From assembly GCA_904420265.1 (NCBI GenBank), contig CAJFUU010000275.1:1-11563 (forward strand): a stretch of DNA of 11,563 nucleotides, read 5' to 3'. Below, one piece after another: positions 1 to 6,523 of this stretch. Position 1 is the first letter of the stretch; each line of letters starts with the position of its first letter. The notes below the pieces were generated by a model. The model was given only the letters and a program-made list of their open reading frames with translations. It was not told the DNA's origin and did not search any database. A program made the translations under genes and the position numbers. The stretch is from an uncultured Clostridia bacterium. Its GTDB lineage: Bacteria > Bacillota > Clostridia > Christensenellales > Aristaeellaceae.

Positions 1-719
1 CCAACCATCATGCGTACCATGGTTTCCTGGTCGGTATCCCTGGCTTCGACGGTGGTGATCAGCTGCCCGTCGCGCAAAACGGTGATGCGGTCGGAAATGT
101 CGAACACTTCCTTCATGCGGTGCGAGATATAGATAATCGTCGTTCCCTGGCGGTTGAGGCGGCGGATGATGTCAAACAGCAGCTTGGAGTCCTCGTTGTT
201 CAGGGCGGCCGTCGGCTCGTCCATGATGATGATTTTGGAATTGTTGCCGATCGCCCTGGCAATTTCGAGAATCTGACACTGGGCGACGCTGAGATCCTTG
301 GTGAGCAGGCGGGGATTGAGCTGTATGCCGATGGTATCAAACAACTCCCGCGCTTTTTTCTCCATCGCTTTTCTGTCTACCGTAGCGCCCCGTTTGGGAA
401 TGTCGGAAATGGAAATATTCTCCGCCACGGTCAGTTCGGGCATCAGGTTGAACTCCTGGAAGATGATCGAGATGCCGCTTTTAATCGCGTCGTGGACGCC
501 CTTGAATGCCACAGGGCGGCCTTCCACGAGGATTTGGCCCGCGTCCGGCTGATAGACGCCGCTGAAAATTTTCATCAGCGTGCTCTTGCCCGCGCCGTTT
601 TCGCCGATGATGGAATGAATCTCGCCTCTGCGGATCTGGAGGTTGACGTCGTCCAGCGCCCTCACGCCGGGAAACGCCTTGGAAACGCCCTTCGCCTCAA
701 GTATCAAATCTTTCTCCAT
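1..719 (-). CDS. Sugar ABC transporter ATP-binding protein, RbsA/MglA type (partial, C-terminus beyond left edge)
   Basis: Cytoplasmic ATPase that powers import of a monosaccharide or polyol through an RbsC-type permease. The first 239 codons are present. The N-terminal nucleotide-binding domain shows Walker A GENGAGKST (about residues 39-47), Q-loop IIFQE (85-89), signature LSVAQ (143-147), Walker B IIIMDEPTAAL (163-173) and switch His in IYISHRM (196-202). The opening, with KAFPGV followed by GENGAGKS, is typical of RbsA, MglA and AraG. These proteins are about 500 residues with two fused ATPase halves, so the second half and probably the permease genes lie off the left edge. The start is set by ATG at 717-719 with GAGG nine bases upstream. 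The gene follows the binding-protein gene in the same direction, with a hairpin between them. The family is certain; the sugar is unknown. Confidence 0.95.
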   Translation of the reverse strand, partial: MEKDLILEAKGVSKAFPGVRALDDVNLQIRRGEIHSIIGENGAGKSTLMKIFSGVYQPDAGQILVEGRPVAFKGVHDAIKSGISIIFQEFNLMPELTVAENISISDIPKRGATVDRKAMEKKARELFDTIGIQLNPRLLTKDLSVAQCQILEIARAIGNNSKIIIMDEPTAALNNEDSKLLFDIIRRLNRQGTTIIYISHRMKEVFDISDRITVLRDGQLITTVEARDTDQETMVRMMV

Positions 720-737
720 GTTTTACAACCTCAAAGA

Positions 738-760
738 TAGGGCTGCATAAGGCAGCCCTA
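738..760 (-). promoter_or_regulatory. Intercistronic hairpin between binding-protein and ATPase genes
   Basis: A perfect 9-bp inverted repeat (TAGGGCTGC and GCAGCCCTA, 5-nt loop) lies between the binding-protein stop and the ATPase ribosome site. No T-run follows it on the minus strand. It is therefore more likely a partial terminator or an mRNA 3'-end stabiliser than a full stop. Such hairpins commonly make the binding protein more abundant than the membrane components; that role is inferred here. Confidence 0.6.
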
Positions 761-790
761 CCCTCTTTCTCCAGACTTGCTTTTCGGGCC

Positions 791-1792
791 TTACTCTTCC
801 ACAGGTGCCGCGGTTTCGGCAGCGTCCGCAGTTTCAGCGGCTTCCGCCTCAAGAACGCTCTTGTCGAGCATATCCAGCGGGCTGTAGAGGGTCTTGGTCT
901 CCGGGTCGTCAAATTCGATTTCCTCGCCCTGGATCAGCTGGATGGCCAGCTGGACGCCGAGCACGCCCATCTCGGAAGGATACTGGCGCACGGAGGCGGT
1001 GATCAGGTCGTTCTGCAAAGCGTCGATGGCGGTTTCCTGACCGTCAAAGCCGATCACGATGATGTCGTCCATGCCCAGGCTGGCGGCAGCCTGGGCCGCG
1101 CCGACGGCCTCTTCGTCGTTGGAGCAGAAGATGGCGCTGATGTCCGGGTTGGCGACCAGTATGCTGGTGGCGACCGGGTAGGTGGCGTCGGCAGTCGCCT
1201 CATCGGCATATACATTGGCCTCTACGGCAATGCCGTTCTCCTCCATGACCTCGGCAAAGCCCTGGCCGCGGGAGTGGTTGGCCACGTTGGACGGGTCGAT
1301 GGTGATCACAGCCGTCTGCACGGTGGACAGGTCGGTTCCCTGCTCGTTGAGCATGTCGATCAGGTATTCGCCGGCCAGGCGTCCGCCGCCGATGTTGTCC
1401 GAAACGATGAAGGCGTCGTAGGGATAGGCGCCGTCGCCGTTGCCGATGTCAAGGATGATGAAGGGGATGCCCCGCTCTTCGGCCATGGTGGCAACCGGGC
1501 CGAGCGCTTCGGGCTTGAAGGGGCTGACCAGCAGCGCGTCCACGCCCTGGTTGATCAGATTGATGCAGCCGGAAACCATTTCCGTCTCATCCATCTTCTG
1601 GTCGTGCACGATCACTTCGTAGCCCTGCTCGTTGCAGTAGTCCACAACGCCGTTCTGCATCGCCACAAAGTAGGAAATGCTGGCCCCGTAAATCGACAGG
1701 CCGATGGTGGGCGTTTCTTCCTCGGCCATGCCGGGAACGACCATCGAGAAGGCCAGTACGAGCGCCAATACGGCTACAAGCAGTTTCTTCAT
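791..1792 (-). CDS. Sugar ABC transporter substrate-binding protein, RbsB type
   Basis: Extracytoplasmic receptor of 333 residues that binds a sugar or polyol and delivers it to the RbsA-type importer encoded just downstream. Residues 1-23 form a signal peptide: MKK, a hydrophobic core, then GMA before EEE, a likely signal peptidase I site. The mature part has the two-lobed periplasmic-binding fold of the RbsB family: strand TIGLSIYG at the start, the NLINQGVDALLVSP segment, AIFCSNDEEAVGAAQA in the second lobe and VIGFDGQETAIDAL near the C-terminal lobe. The last 20 or so residues are a low-complexity Ala/Glu tail. There is no lipobox cysteine, unlike most Gram-positive binding proteins. The start is supported by AAGGAGG at 1804-1810. 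It heads the transport operon and has a long leader. The ligand cannot be deduced. Confidence 0.93.
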   Translation of the reverse strand: MKKLLVAVLALVLAFSMVVPGMAEEETPTIGLSIYGASISYFVAMQNGVVDYCNEQGYEVIVHDQKMDETEMVSGCINLINQGVDALLVSPFKPEALGPVATMAEERGIPFIILDIGNGDGAYPYDAFIVSDNIGGGRLAGEYLIDMLNEQGTDLSTVQTAVITIDPSNVANHSRGQGFAEVMEENGIAVEANVYADEATADATYPVATSILVANPDISAIFCSNDEEAVGAAQAAASLGMDDIIVIGFDGQETAIDALQNDLITASVRQYPSEMGVLGVQLAIQLIQGEEIEFDDPETKTLYSPLDMLDKSVLEAEAAETADAAETAAPVEE

Positions 1793-2160
1793 GTCTGTTG
1801 TTTCCTCCTTGGTTGAATATTATGCTTTACCACGGCTTGCCGGCCCGGCTTTCGCGCCGGCGCGCCATGATAAGATCACCGGATGAACGTCCGCGCTCTG
1901 GCGCGGAAACGGCCCCTGGAGCATGGGCCCTGTGCATTTTTTGCCCGATTCAAGCAGGAATCCGGCGTTTCGGCTTCATTCCTGTCGCCCCCGCGCGCTG
2001 GCGCGCCTGGACGGTCTGCTCCCGGCGGCCGGTGCGCCGGCATGCCGGGCGTCCAAAGCCCCGTGTAAGCGGAAGTTCTCCAGGGGGCGTCCTCTTTGCC
2101 TCCGCTTGGGTTTTGCGGCGGGAGGGCTTCCCTTCTTTGTTTTGCCCCTCTTGCGAACTC
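1793..2160 (-). other. Long GC-rich leader region upstream of the binding-protein gene
   Basis: If transcription starts just after the promoter at 2161-2189, the mRNA has about 360 nt of leader before the binding-protein start. The stretch is very GC-rich and contains self-complementary runs such as CCGGCATGCCGG and GGCGCGCC. Short frames cross it, but they have arginine/proline-rich compositions, lack a proper ribosome site and do not look coding. I do not recognise a known riboswitch. It may be a structured regulatory leader or simply a long untranslated region. Confidence 0.4.
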
Positions 2161-2189
2161 ATTATAATATATCAATCCGAAAAAAGCAA
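2161..2189 (-). promoter_or_regulatory. Promoter P1 of the ABC transporter operon
   Basis: On the minus strand, -35 TTGCTT (2184-2189) and -10 TATAAT (2161-2166) are separated by exactly 17 bp. The -10 continues as TATAATGAGTTCGCA, nearly identical to the sequence at the promoter of the dehydrogenase operon (TATAATGAATTCGCA). The surrounding AT-rich stretch (about 2160-2340) sits between GC-rich regions. The copy GTTTTTGCAC at 2220-2229 also occurs upstream of that other promoter. Confidence 0.75.
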
Positions 2190-2330
2190 CCGTTTTCGAT
2201 GTTTTTGAAAATAATCAGCGTTTTTGCACATATATTTCGTCGTTTAATTATATTTATAGCACAATGATTTGTGAAATTTTAATTTGTTCCAAAATGCGCC
2301 ATTTGTAATGTTGTTATATCATAACGGCAA

Positions 2331-2378
2331 AATAAACATCGGGCAGGCTTCCTGCAATCGCCGGCCGGCCTGCCCGAT
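2331..2378 (-). terminator. Rho-independent terminator of the dehydrogenase/PHP operon
   Basis: A perfect 11-bp inverted repeat (2338-2348 with 2368-2378, arm GCCTGCCCGAT on the minus strand) has a 19-nt loop that can pair internally. On the minus strand it is followed by a T-rich stretch (TTTATTTTG). It begins 12 bp after the PHP gene stop, so it ends that operon. Confidence 0.8.
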
Positions 2379-2389
2379 TGGCGCGCCTT

Positions 2390-3601
2390 TTACGCTTCAG
2401 ACGCAGCTCCTTGCGCGCCGCCCCGCAATTCAATGCGGCGCACGCCGTTTTCGTGCTCGATCAACCGCCAGGTGGCGTCGATCAGGTTGGCAAATTCGGG
2501 ATTTTCCATCGCGCGGATAACGAAACTCTGGCGCGGCGAATTGATGTCCTCGCCGCTGACCTGGAACATGTGATGGCGCTCGCACAGCGCGCGCAGCCTC
2601 GCAAGCTGCTCCGGCGTGTTGCGCGTGGGCATATAGGTGACGGCGTGGATATCGCAGTCCTCCAGCACGTCAAAAAGCGTATCCAGGTATTCGTCCTCAA
2701 ATTTCTGGGCCTTTTTATCGCCGGTAACGCTTTCGGTAACGTCGCCAAGGTAGGCATAGCAGGCAATGGCGTCGTTCTCCCGGGCAAAGGCGGCGGCCTC
2801 GCGGATGGTGAGGCACTCCCGCATGGCGGGCACATATATTTTTTCGATAAACGCGCCCTTGAGAATCCCCAGCAGGTCGTATTCGTAGAAGGGGTCGTCC
2901 ACCCGCAGAAGCTGCGCGCGCTGCTTTTCGGACAGGGCGACGCCCAGGCCGCGCACGCCGTCAATCAGCGCCTCGCCTCTGCCGCAAGCGTCGATCAGCT
3001 TGCGCGCCAGCGCGCACATCAGGTGCCGTTCGGTGATGGCGCCGCCGTTTGCAAACTGCGTAAGCGGCAGCACATCGCGGTCGAAATCCAGCGCCACGCC
3101 CTTGCCGGCCAGCAAGGCGTTGATGTTGCCGGCCATGGCGCGGGTGCGCTCGAGGCGCGCCTCGCGCAGAGGCTGGAAAAAGGCGTTCATGCGGGCAATA
3201 TTGCGGTGCGGAATGCCCTGAAACGTCATATAGGAAACGCCCGCCTGGTCGGGATTGTTGGTATGCACGCCGCTCAGAGGCGTATCCCGCATCGACACGC
3301 GCGCTTCCATGCCCACCGTAACGGGAATGCCGGCGATCTTCCCCGCGGCGATAAACTCTTCCGCGCCGGCGGTGGTGTCGTGGTCTACAATCCCGGCGGT
3401 ACACAGGCCCTCGGCGCGCGCCGCATACACCGCCGCGGCGGGCGAATACGGCGAAAAGGAATAAATGGTGTGGATGTGGCAGTTGATATAGGCGGGGTTG
3501 GCCTTCGGGAATTTCGCGCCCGCCACCGCCGCTTCCAACGCCTCCAGGCGCTCCTGCGCGGTGGAGGCGTTGAGTTTCTCAAGCAGTTGAATGTCGATCA
3601 T
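2390..3601 (-). CDS. PHP-domain metal-dependent phosphoesterase
   Basis: A 403-residue protein with the polymerase-and-histidinol-phosphatase (PHP) fold. Metal-binding motifs are visible in order: HIHTIYS (His42, His44), VDHDT (Asp73, His74, Asp75), GMEAR (Glu99), GVHTNN (His113) and a late GEDIN (350-354) in place of the usual G-S-D-x-H. PHP proteins usually hydrolyse phosphate esters using two or three metal ions; here a phosphorylated sugar or polyol intermediate is a plausible substrate, but that is inference. It is longer than TrpH-type PHP proteins of about 280 residues, with an extra central segment at roughly 130-270. It starts 11 bp after the upstream dehydrogenase stop, with its GGGAG ribosome site touching that stop, so the two are translated as one operon. 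No signal peptide or membrane segment is visible. Confidence 0.85.
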   Translation of the reverse strand: MIDIQLLEKLNASTAQERLEALEAAVAGAKFPKANPAYINCHIHTIYSFSPYSPAAAVYAARAEGLCTAGIVDHDTTAGAEEFIAAGKIAGIPVTVGMEARVSMRDTPLSGVHTNNPDQAGVSYMTFQGIPHRNIARMNAFFQPLREARLERTRAMAGNINALLAGKGVALDFDRDVLPLTQFANGGAITERHLMCALARKLIDACGRGEALIDGVRGLGVALSEKQRAQLLRVDDPFYEYDLLGILKGAFIEKIYVPAMRECLTIREAAAFARENDAIACYAYLGDVTESVTGDKKAQKFEDEYLDTLFDVLEDCDIHAVTYMPTRNTPEQLARLRALCERHHMFQVSGEDINSPRQSFVIRAMENPEFANLIDATWRLIEHENGVRRIELRGGAQGAASEA

Positions 3602-3612
3602 GACGCGCTCCC

Positions 3613-4794
3613 TTACTTCAGCATCAGCTGGCCGCCGGTCACAGGAACCGCCTGGCCGGTTTCATAGTTCTGGCCGATGATGTAGACCACGGCCTTGGCG
3701 ACGTCCTCCGGCTCGCAACCGCGGCCCATCGGCACCTTGCCGTTGTAGTGGCGCACCAGGTCCTCGATGGTCTTCGCGCCTTTGATTTTATTGGCGCGCA
3801 AATACTGCACAAAAAGGCCGTCCACGGGATCGGACCACAACGGCCCGGAGAGGTAATTGCCCGGGCAGACGGCGTTGACCTTGACGCCGATGTCCACCAG
3901 TTCCATGGCAAAACTCTGCGTAAGGCCAATGGAGCCGAACTTGCTGCCCGCATAGCTGCAATTTTTGTTGCTGCCGGTGAGGCCGGATTTGGAGTTGGTC
4001 TGAATAATATCCATCCAGTAATCGGGCTGGACGGCGTGCTGCCGTTCAAAGATGGGAATGATTTTCTTGACGCAGATAAAGTAGCCGACATAATCCACGT
4101 TGGTGACGTACATAAAATCTTCCAGGCTGAGCGTGGCCGTGGCTCCGGAGCGCAACACGCCCGCGTTGGAAAGGAACACATCCACGCCGCCCATCAACGC
4201 CACCACCTGGCGAATGCCGCGTTCGACGCTTTCCTCGCTGGTCACATCCATTTCCAGCGCCGCCGCAGCGCAGGGGCCGTGCTTTTCGCACAGGCGGCGG
4301 GCCGTTTCCCGCGCCAGGGGAAGGTTGATGTCGGTAACGGCAACGGTTGCTCCCTGCGCGGCGCAGTAATCAGCGATGCCGGCGCCGAAGCCCTGCGCGC
4401 CGCCGGTGACGATCATCACCTTGCCGGACAGGGGTTTATCCCCGGCCTTTCCCGCACATGCAGGAACCGGACGGCCGGCAAGGAAGGCGTCCCGCGCATC
4501 TACGGCCGCCTCCATCGTCGCGCCCAACGCAAAGGCGCCCGCGTCTTCGGTAAGCACGACGCCCGGCTCCGTTCCCGCGCGCGCGGCGGCCTCATAGGCG
4601 GCGACGACATCCTCGCCGGCCTTCACGGATAGCGCTCCTTCCGCCGTGCGTCCGCCGGCGTCAAAGGAGAGCACAAAGGCGTGGTCGGTGCGGCCGTTTT
4701 TGAGCATGCGCAGCGCGGGCGCGATTTCCGCAATGCGCGCAAGCATCCCGTCCTGCTTGTTTTCCAGGCATTCCTGCACAATCTTTTCGAACAT
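3613..4794 (-). CDS. SrlD-like short-chain dehydrogenase (sorbitol-6-phosphate 2-dehydrogenase family) with N-terminal extension
   Basis: A 393-residue cytoplasmic NAD(P)-dependent oxidoreductase. The short-chain dehydrogenase domain begins near residue 121: cofactor motif TGGAQGFG (130-137), Asp155 after strand 2 (favouring NAD), SNAG (209-212), catalytic Ser268 in QTNSKSG and YAGSK with Tyr281 and Lys285. The segments NSKSG, GLTQS, KVPMGRGC and the ending VTGGQLM closely resemble E. coli SrlD, so a polyol phosphate is the likely substrate. SrlD has only about 260 residues; the first 120 here are extra. Part of that extension (VVLTEDAGAFALG) recalls the aldolase-to-dehydrogenase junction of bifunctional aldolase/dehydrogenases such as RhaE. 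The start at 4792-4794 is chosen because TGGAGG lies ten bases upstream; an in-frame ATG at 4936-4938 would place the promoter inside the gene. First gene of a two-gene operon. Confidence 0.88.
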   Translation of the reverse strand: MFEKIVQECLENKQDGMLARIAEIAPALRMLKNGRTDHAFVLSFDAGGRTAEGALSVKAGEDVVAAYEAAARAGTEPGVVLTEDAGAFALGATMEAAVDARDAFLAGRPVPACAGKAGDKPLSGKVMIVTGGAQGFGAGIADYCAAQGATVAVTDINLPLARETARRLCEKHGPCAAAALEMDVTSEESVERGIRQVVALMGGVDVFLSNAGVLRSGATATLSLEDFMYVTNVDYVGYFICVKKIIPIFERQHAVQPDYWMDIIQTNSKSGLTGSNKNCSYAGSKFGSIGLTQSFAMELVDIGVKVNAVCPGNYLSGPLWSDPVDGLFVQYLRANKIKGAKTIEDLVRHYNGKVPMGRGCEPEDVAKAVVYIIGQNYETGQAVPVTGGQLMLK

Positions 4795-4830
4795 CGTCTG
4801 TGAACCTCCATATGCGATTTGTGCGAATTC

Positions 4831-4859
4831 ATTATAATGTATAACCTCAAAAAGCGCAA
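4831..4859 (-). promoter_or_regulatory. Promoter P2 of the dehydrogenase/PHP operon
   Basis: On the minus strand, -35 TTGCGC (4854-4859) and -10 TATAAT (4831-4836) have a 17-bp spacer. From the -35 through TATAATGAATTCGCA it matches promoter P1 at about 29 of 38 positions. The distance to the SDR start codon (about 30 bp of leader) fits the chosen start. Confidence 0.75.
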
Positions 4860-4866
4860 GTATTTT

Positions 4867-4911
4867 GTGCAAAAAGGGCCAAAATGTGTGAAAAATAGCC
4901 AGTTTTTGCAC
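4867..4911. repeat. Inverted repeat GTGCAAAAA / TTTTTGCAC in the divergent promoter region
   Basis: Perfect 9-bp arms at 4867-4875 and 4903-4911 flank a 27-bp centre between the two divergent promoters. Their centres are 36 bp apart. A third copy, GTTTTTGCAC, lies at 2220-2229 upstream of promoter P1. The position upstream of the -35 boxes suggests binding sites for an activator or a looping repressor; no protein can be assigned from the sequence. Confidence 0.45.
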
Positions 4912-4917
4912 TTGGGC

Positions 4918-4946
4918 TTGACTCTTTGAATTGAACATGATAATAT
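4918..4946 (+). promoter_or_regulatory. Promoter P3 of the kinase operon
   Basis: -35 TTGACT (4918-4923) and -10 TAATAT (4941-4946) with a 17-bp spacer, about 35 bp before the kinase start. A second TATAAT at 4952-4957 is just downstream but has no well-spaced -35 box. The promoter is divergent from P2. Confidence 0.65.
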
Positions 4947-4960
4947 GTCGTTATAATGAC
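4947..4960. promoter_or_regulatory. Operator-like palindrome over the start of kinase transcription
   Basis: GTCGTTATAATGAC is a 14-bp palindrome with one mismatched pair (six of seven positions symmetric). It lies immediately after the -10 of P3, where a bound repressor would block transcription. Its right half TTATAATGA also occurs at P1 and P2. Binding by the GntR/HutC protein encoded at 7796-8566 is an inference. Confidence 0.4.
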
Positions 4961-4981
4961 TAAGCGAAAGGAGCCAGACGC

Positions 4982-6460
4982 ATGGATCTCAATTCGGTGT
5001 ACATGGGTATCGACGCGGGCACGACCAAGTTGAAGCTGATGCTCTACGGCGCGGACATGAAGGAGATTGGCTCAAGCAGCCGCGACACGCACATCTACAT
5101 TCCGGAAAACGGCGCTTCGGAAATCGACATGGACGAACTCTGGGCCGCGCTGTGCGACGCTTCCCAGGAATTGGCGCAGCGCTACCCCGAGGCGATGGCG
5201 CGCCTGAAGGGGTTGGGCATCTCCGGCCAGGGCGACGGCCTGTGGCCGCTGGATGCGGACGGGCGGCCCGCCTGCCGCGCGATTTTGTGGAACGATTCCC
5301 GCAGCAAGGTGCTGGACATTGACGCCACGCCCGGGCTGGCCGATTTGCAGCGCCGGGAGTGCATGAACACGGTGTTTGCCGGGTCGATGCCGGGCATTCA
5401 GAAATGGCTCAAGGCGTACCACCCGGAAACTTACGCCCGTATCCGCCACGCGCTGCACTGCAAGGATTGGCTGAACTACTGCCTGACCGGGCGCATCGTT
5501 TCGGATTATTCGGACATCACCTGTTCCTCGGGCATGAGCCTGATGTCCCTTCAATATGTGCCGGAGTTTTACGACCTGCTGGGCATCCCGGAAGCGCTTG
5601 CCACCATGCCGGAAGTTGTGGAGCCCACCGCCGTCATCGGCGTGGTGAGCGACGCGGCCAGCGCCCAAACGGGCATTCCCGCGGGCGTAAAGGTCATTGC
5701 CGGCTGTCTGGACTGCTGCGCGGCGTCCGCAGGCACGGATTTTTACCGCAGCGGCGAAGGTTGCAGCGTCATCGGCACCTCCATGATCAACGAAATCTGC
5801 CAGACGCGCGACCAGGTGGACCCCGCCGACCTGCGCGGCCTGCTTTTGTACCACGTGGCGCCCAAGCGCTATATCAAAATTATGAACACGGCGGGCGGCT
5901 CTTCGTGCGTGGACTTCATGCGCAAGCTGCTGGCGCCGGAACTGTCGTTTGAGGAACTGTTCGCCGCGCTGGAAAACGTGCCGGTGGGCAGCAACGGCCT
6001 CGTCTATCACCCCTATATCTACGGCGAACGCGCCCCGTTTAAAAATCCCGACGCCAGCGGCGCGCTCCTCGGGCTGCGCAACTACCATACGCGCTTTGAC
6101 ATCCTCCGCGCCGCTTACGAGGGCATTGCCATGATGTTTGTGGACTGCTACCGCGCGCTCGGCAAGGTGGACGTGGTCTATCTTTCCGGCGGCGCCACCA
6201 CCAGCCCGTTCGTATGCCAGATGTTCTGCGACGCCCTTGGCATACCGGTCAAGCGCCAGACGCTCGACGAACTGGGTACGCTGGGCATCGTCAAGATGCT
6301 CAAGGTGGGCCTGGGCGAAGCCTCCGGTTTCGATGCGCTAACCATCGACTCCTATGTGGAATACACGCCAGACGCAAAACGCCACGAGGCCTATGCCGCG
6401 CTTTACGAGCGCTTTTGCGAAACGCGCGACAGCCTCGCCCCGCATTGGACACGGCGCTGA
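4982..6460 (+). CDS. FGGY-family carbohydrate kinase
   Basis: A 492-residue cytoplasmic kinase that transfers phosphate from ATP to a sugar or polyol. The N-terminal phosphate-binding strand is GIDAGTTKLKLML (9-21). The substrate-domain segments GISGQGDGLWPL and AILWNDSRS lie near 79-90 and 100-108. The catalytic aspartate is most likely Asp244 in AGCLDCCAASAG, and the ATP-site signature is LSGGATTSPFVCQMFCDALG (401-420). Length is normal for the family. The sections HALHCKDWLNYCLTG and GDGLWPLD resemble erythritol kinase (EryA) and L-xylulose kinase (LyxK) more than xylulokinase or glycerol kinase, so a polyol or ketose substrate is favoured. AAAGGAG precedes the ATG. It is first in an operon with the hydroxyacid dehydrogenase and divergent from the SrlD-like gene, consistent with the kinase supplying that enzyme's phosphorylated substrate. 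Confidence 0.92.
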   Translation: MDLNSVYMGIDAGTTKLKLMLYGADMKEIGSSSRDTHIYIPENGASEIDMDELWAALCDASQELAQRYPEAMARLKGLGISGQGDGLWPLDADGRPACRAILWNDSRSKVLDIDATPGLADLQRRECMNTVFAGSMPGIQKWLKAYHPETYARIRHALHCKDWLNYCLTGRIVSDYSDITCSSGMSLMSLQYVPEFYDLLGIPEALATMPEVVEPTAVIGVVSDAASAQTGIPAGVKVIAGCLDCCAASAGTDFYRSGEGCSVIGTSMINEICQTRDQVDPADLRGLLLYHVAPKRYIKIMNTAGGSSCVDFMRKLLAPELSFEELFAALENVPVGSNGLVYHPYIYGERAPFKNPDASGALLGLRNYHTRFDILRAAYEGIAMMFVDCYRALGKVDVVYLSGGATTSPFVCQMFCDALGIPVKRQTLDELGTLGIVKMLKVGLGEASGFDALTIDSYVEYTPDAKRHEAYAALYERFCETRDSLAPHWTRR

Positions 6461-6523
6461 ACGATCGCCCCTTCTCGCGCATGCGATGGGAATATATTTT
6501 GCCAAATTACGGAGAGAAATGCG

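Noticed and set aside
283..300. Signature motif LSVAQ of the ABC ATPase as a degenerate site
   Set aside because: LSVAQ is, to my knowledge, a usual form in RbsA/MglA/AraG-type ATPases, so it is not a sign of inactivation.
2378..3667. 429-codon open frame on the plus strand
   Set aside because: It is the complement of the PHP gene, with no ribosome site and a His/Arg/Val-rich composition; the minus-strand frame has clear metal-binding motifs.
4795..4938. Longer start for the SrlD-like dehydrogenase (ATG at 4936-4938)
   Set aside because: It would put the P2 promoter and the divergent regulatory repeat inside the gene and has no ribosome site; TGGAGG sits ten bases before the internal ATG at 4792-4794.
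5072..6088. 338-codon open frame on the minus strand
   Set aside because: Antisense to the FGGY kinase; a product of high GC content and codon bias.
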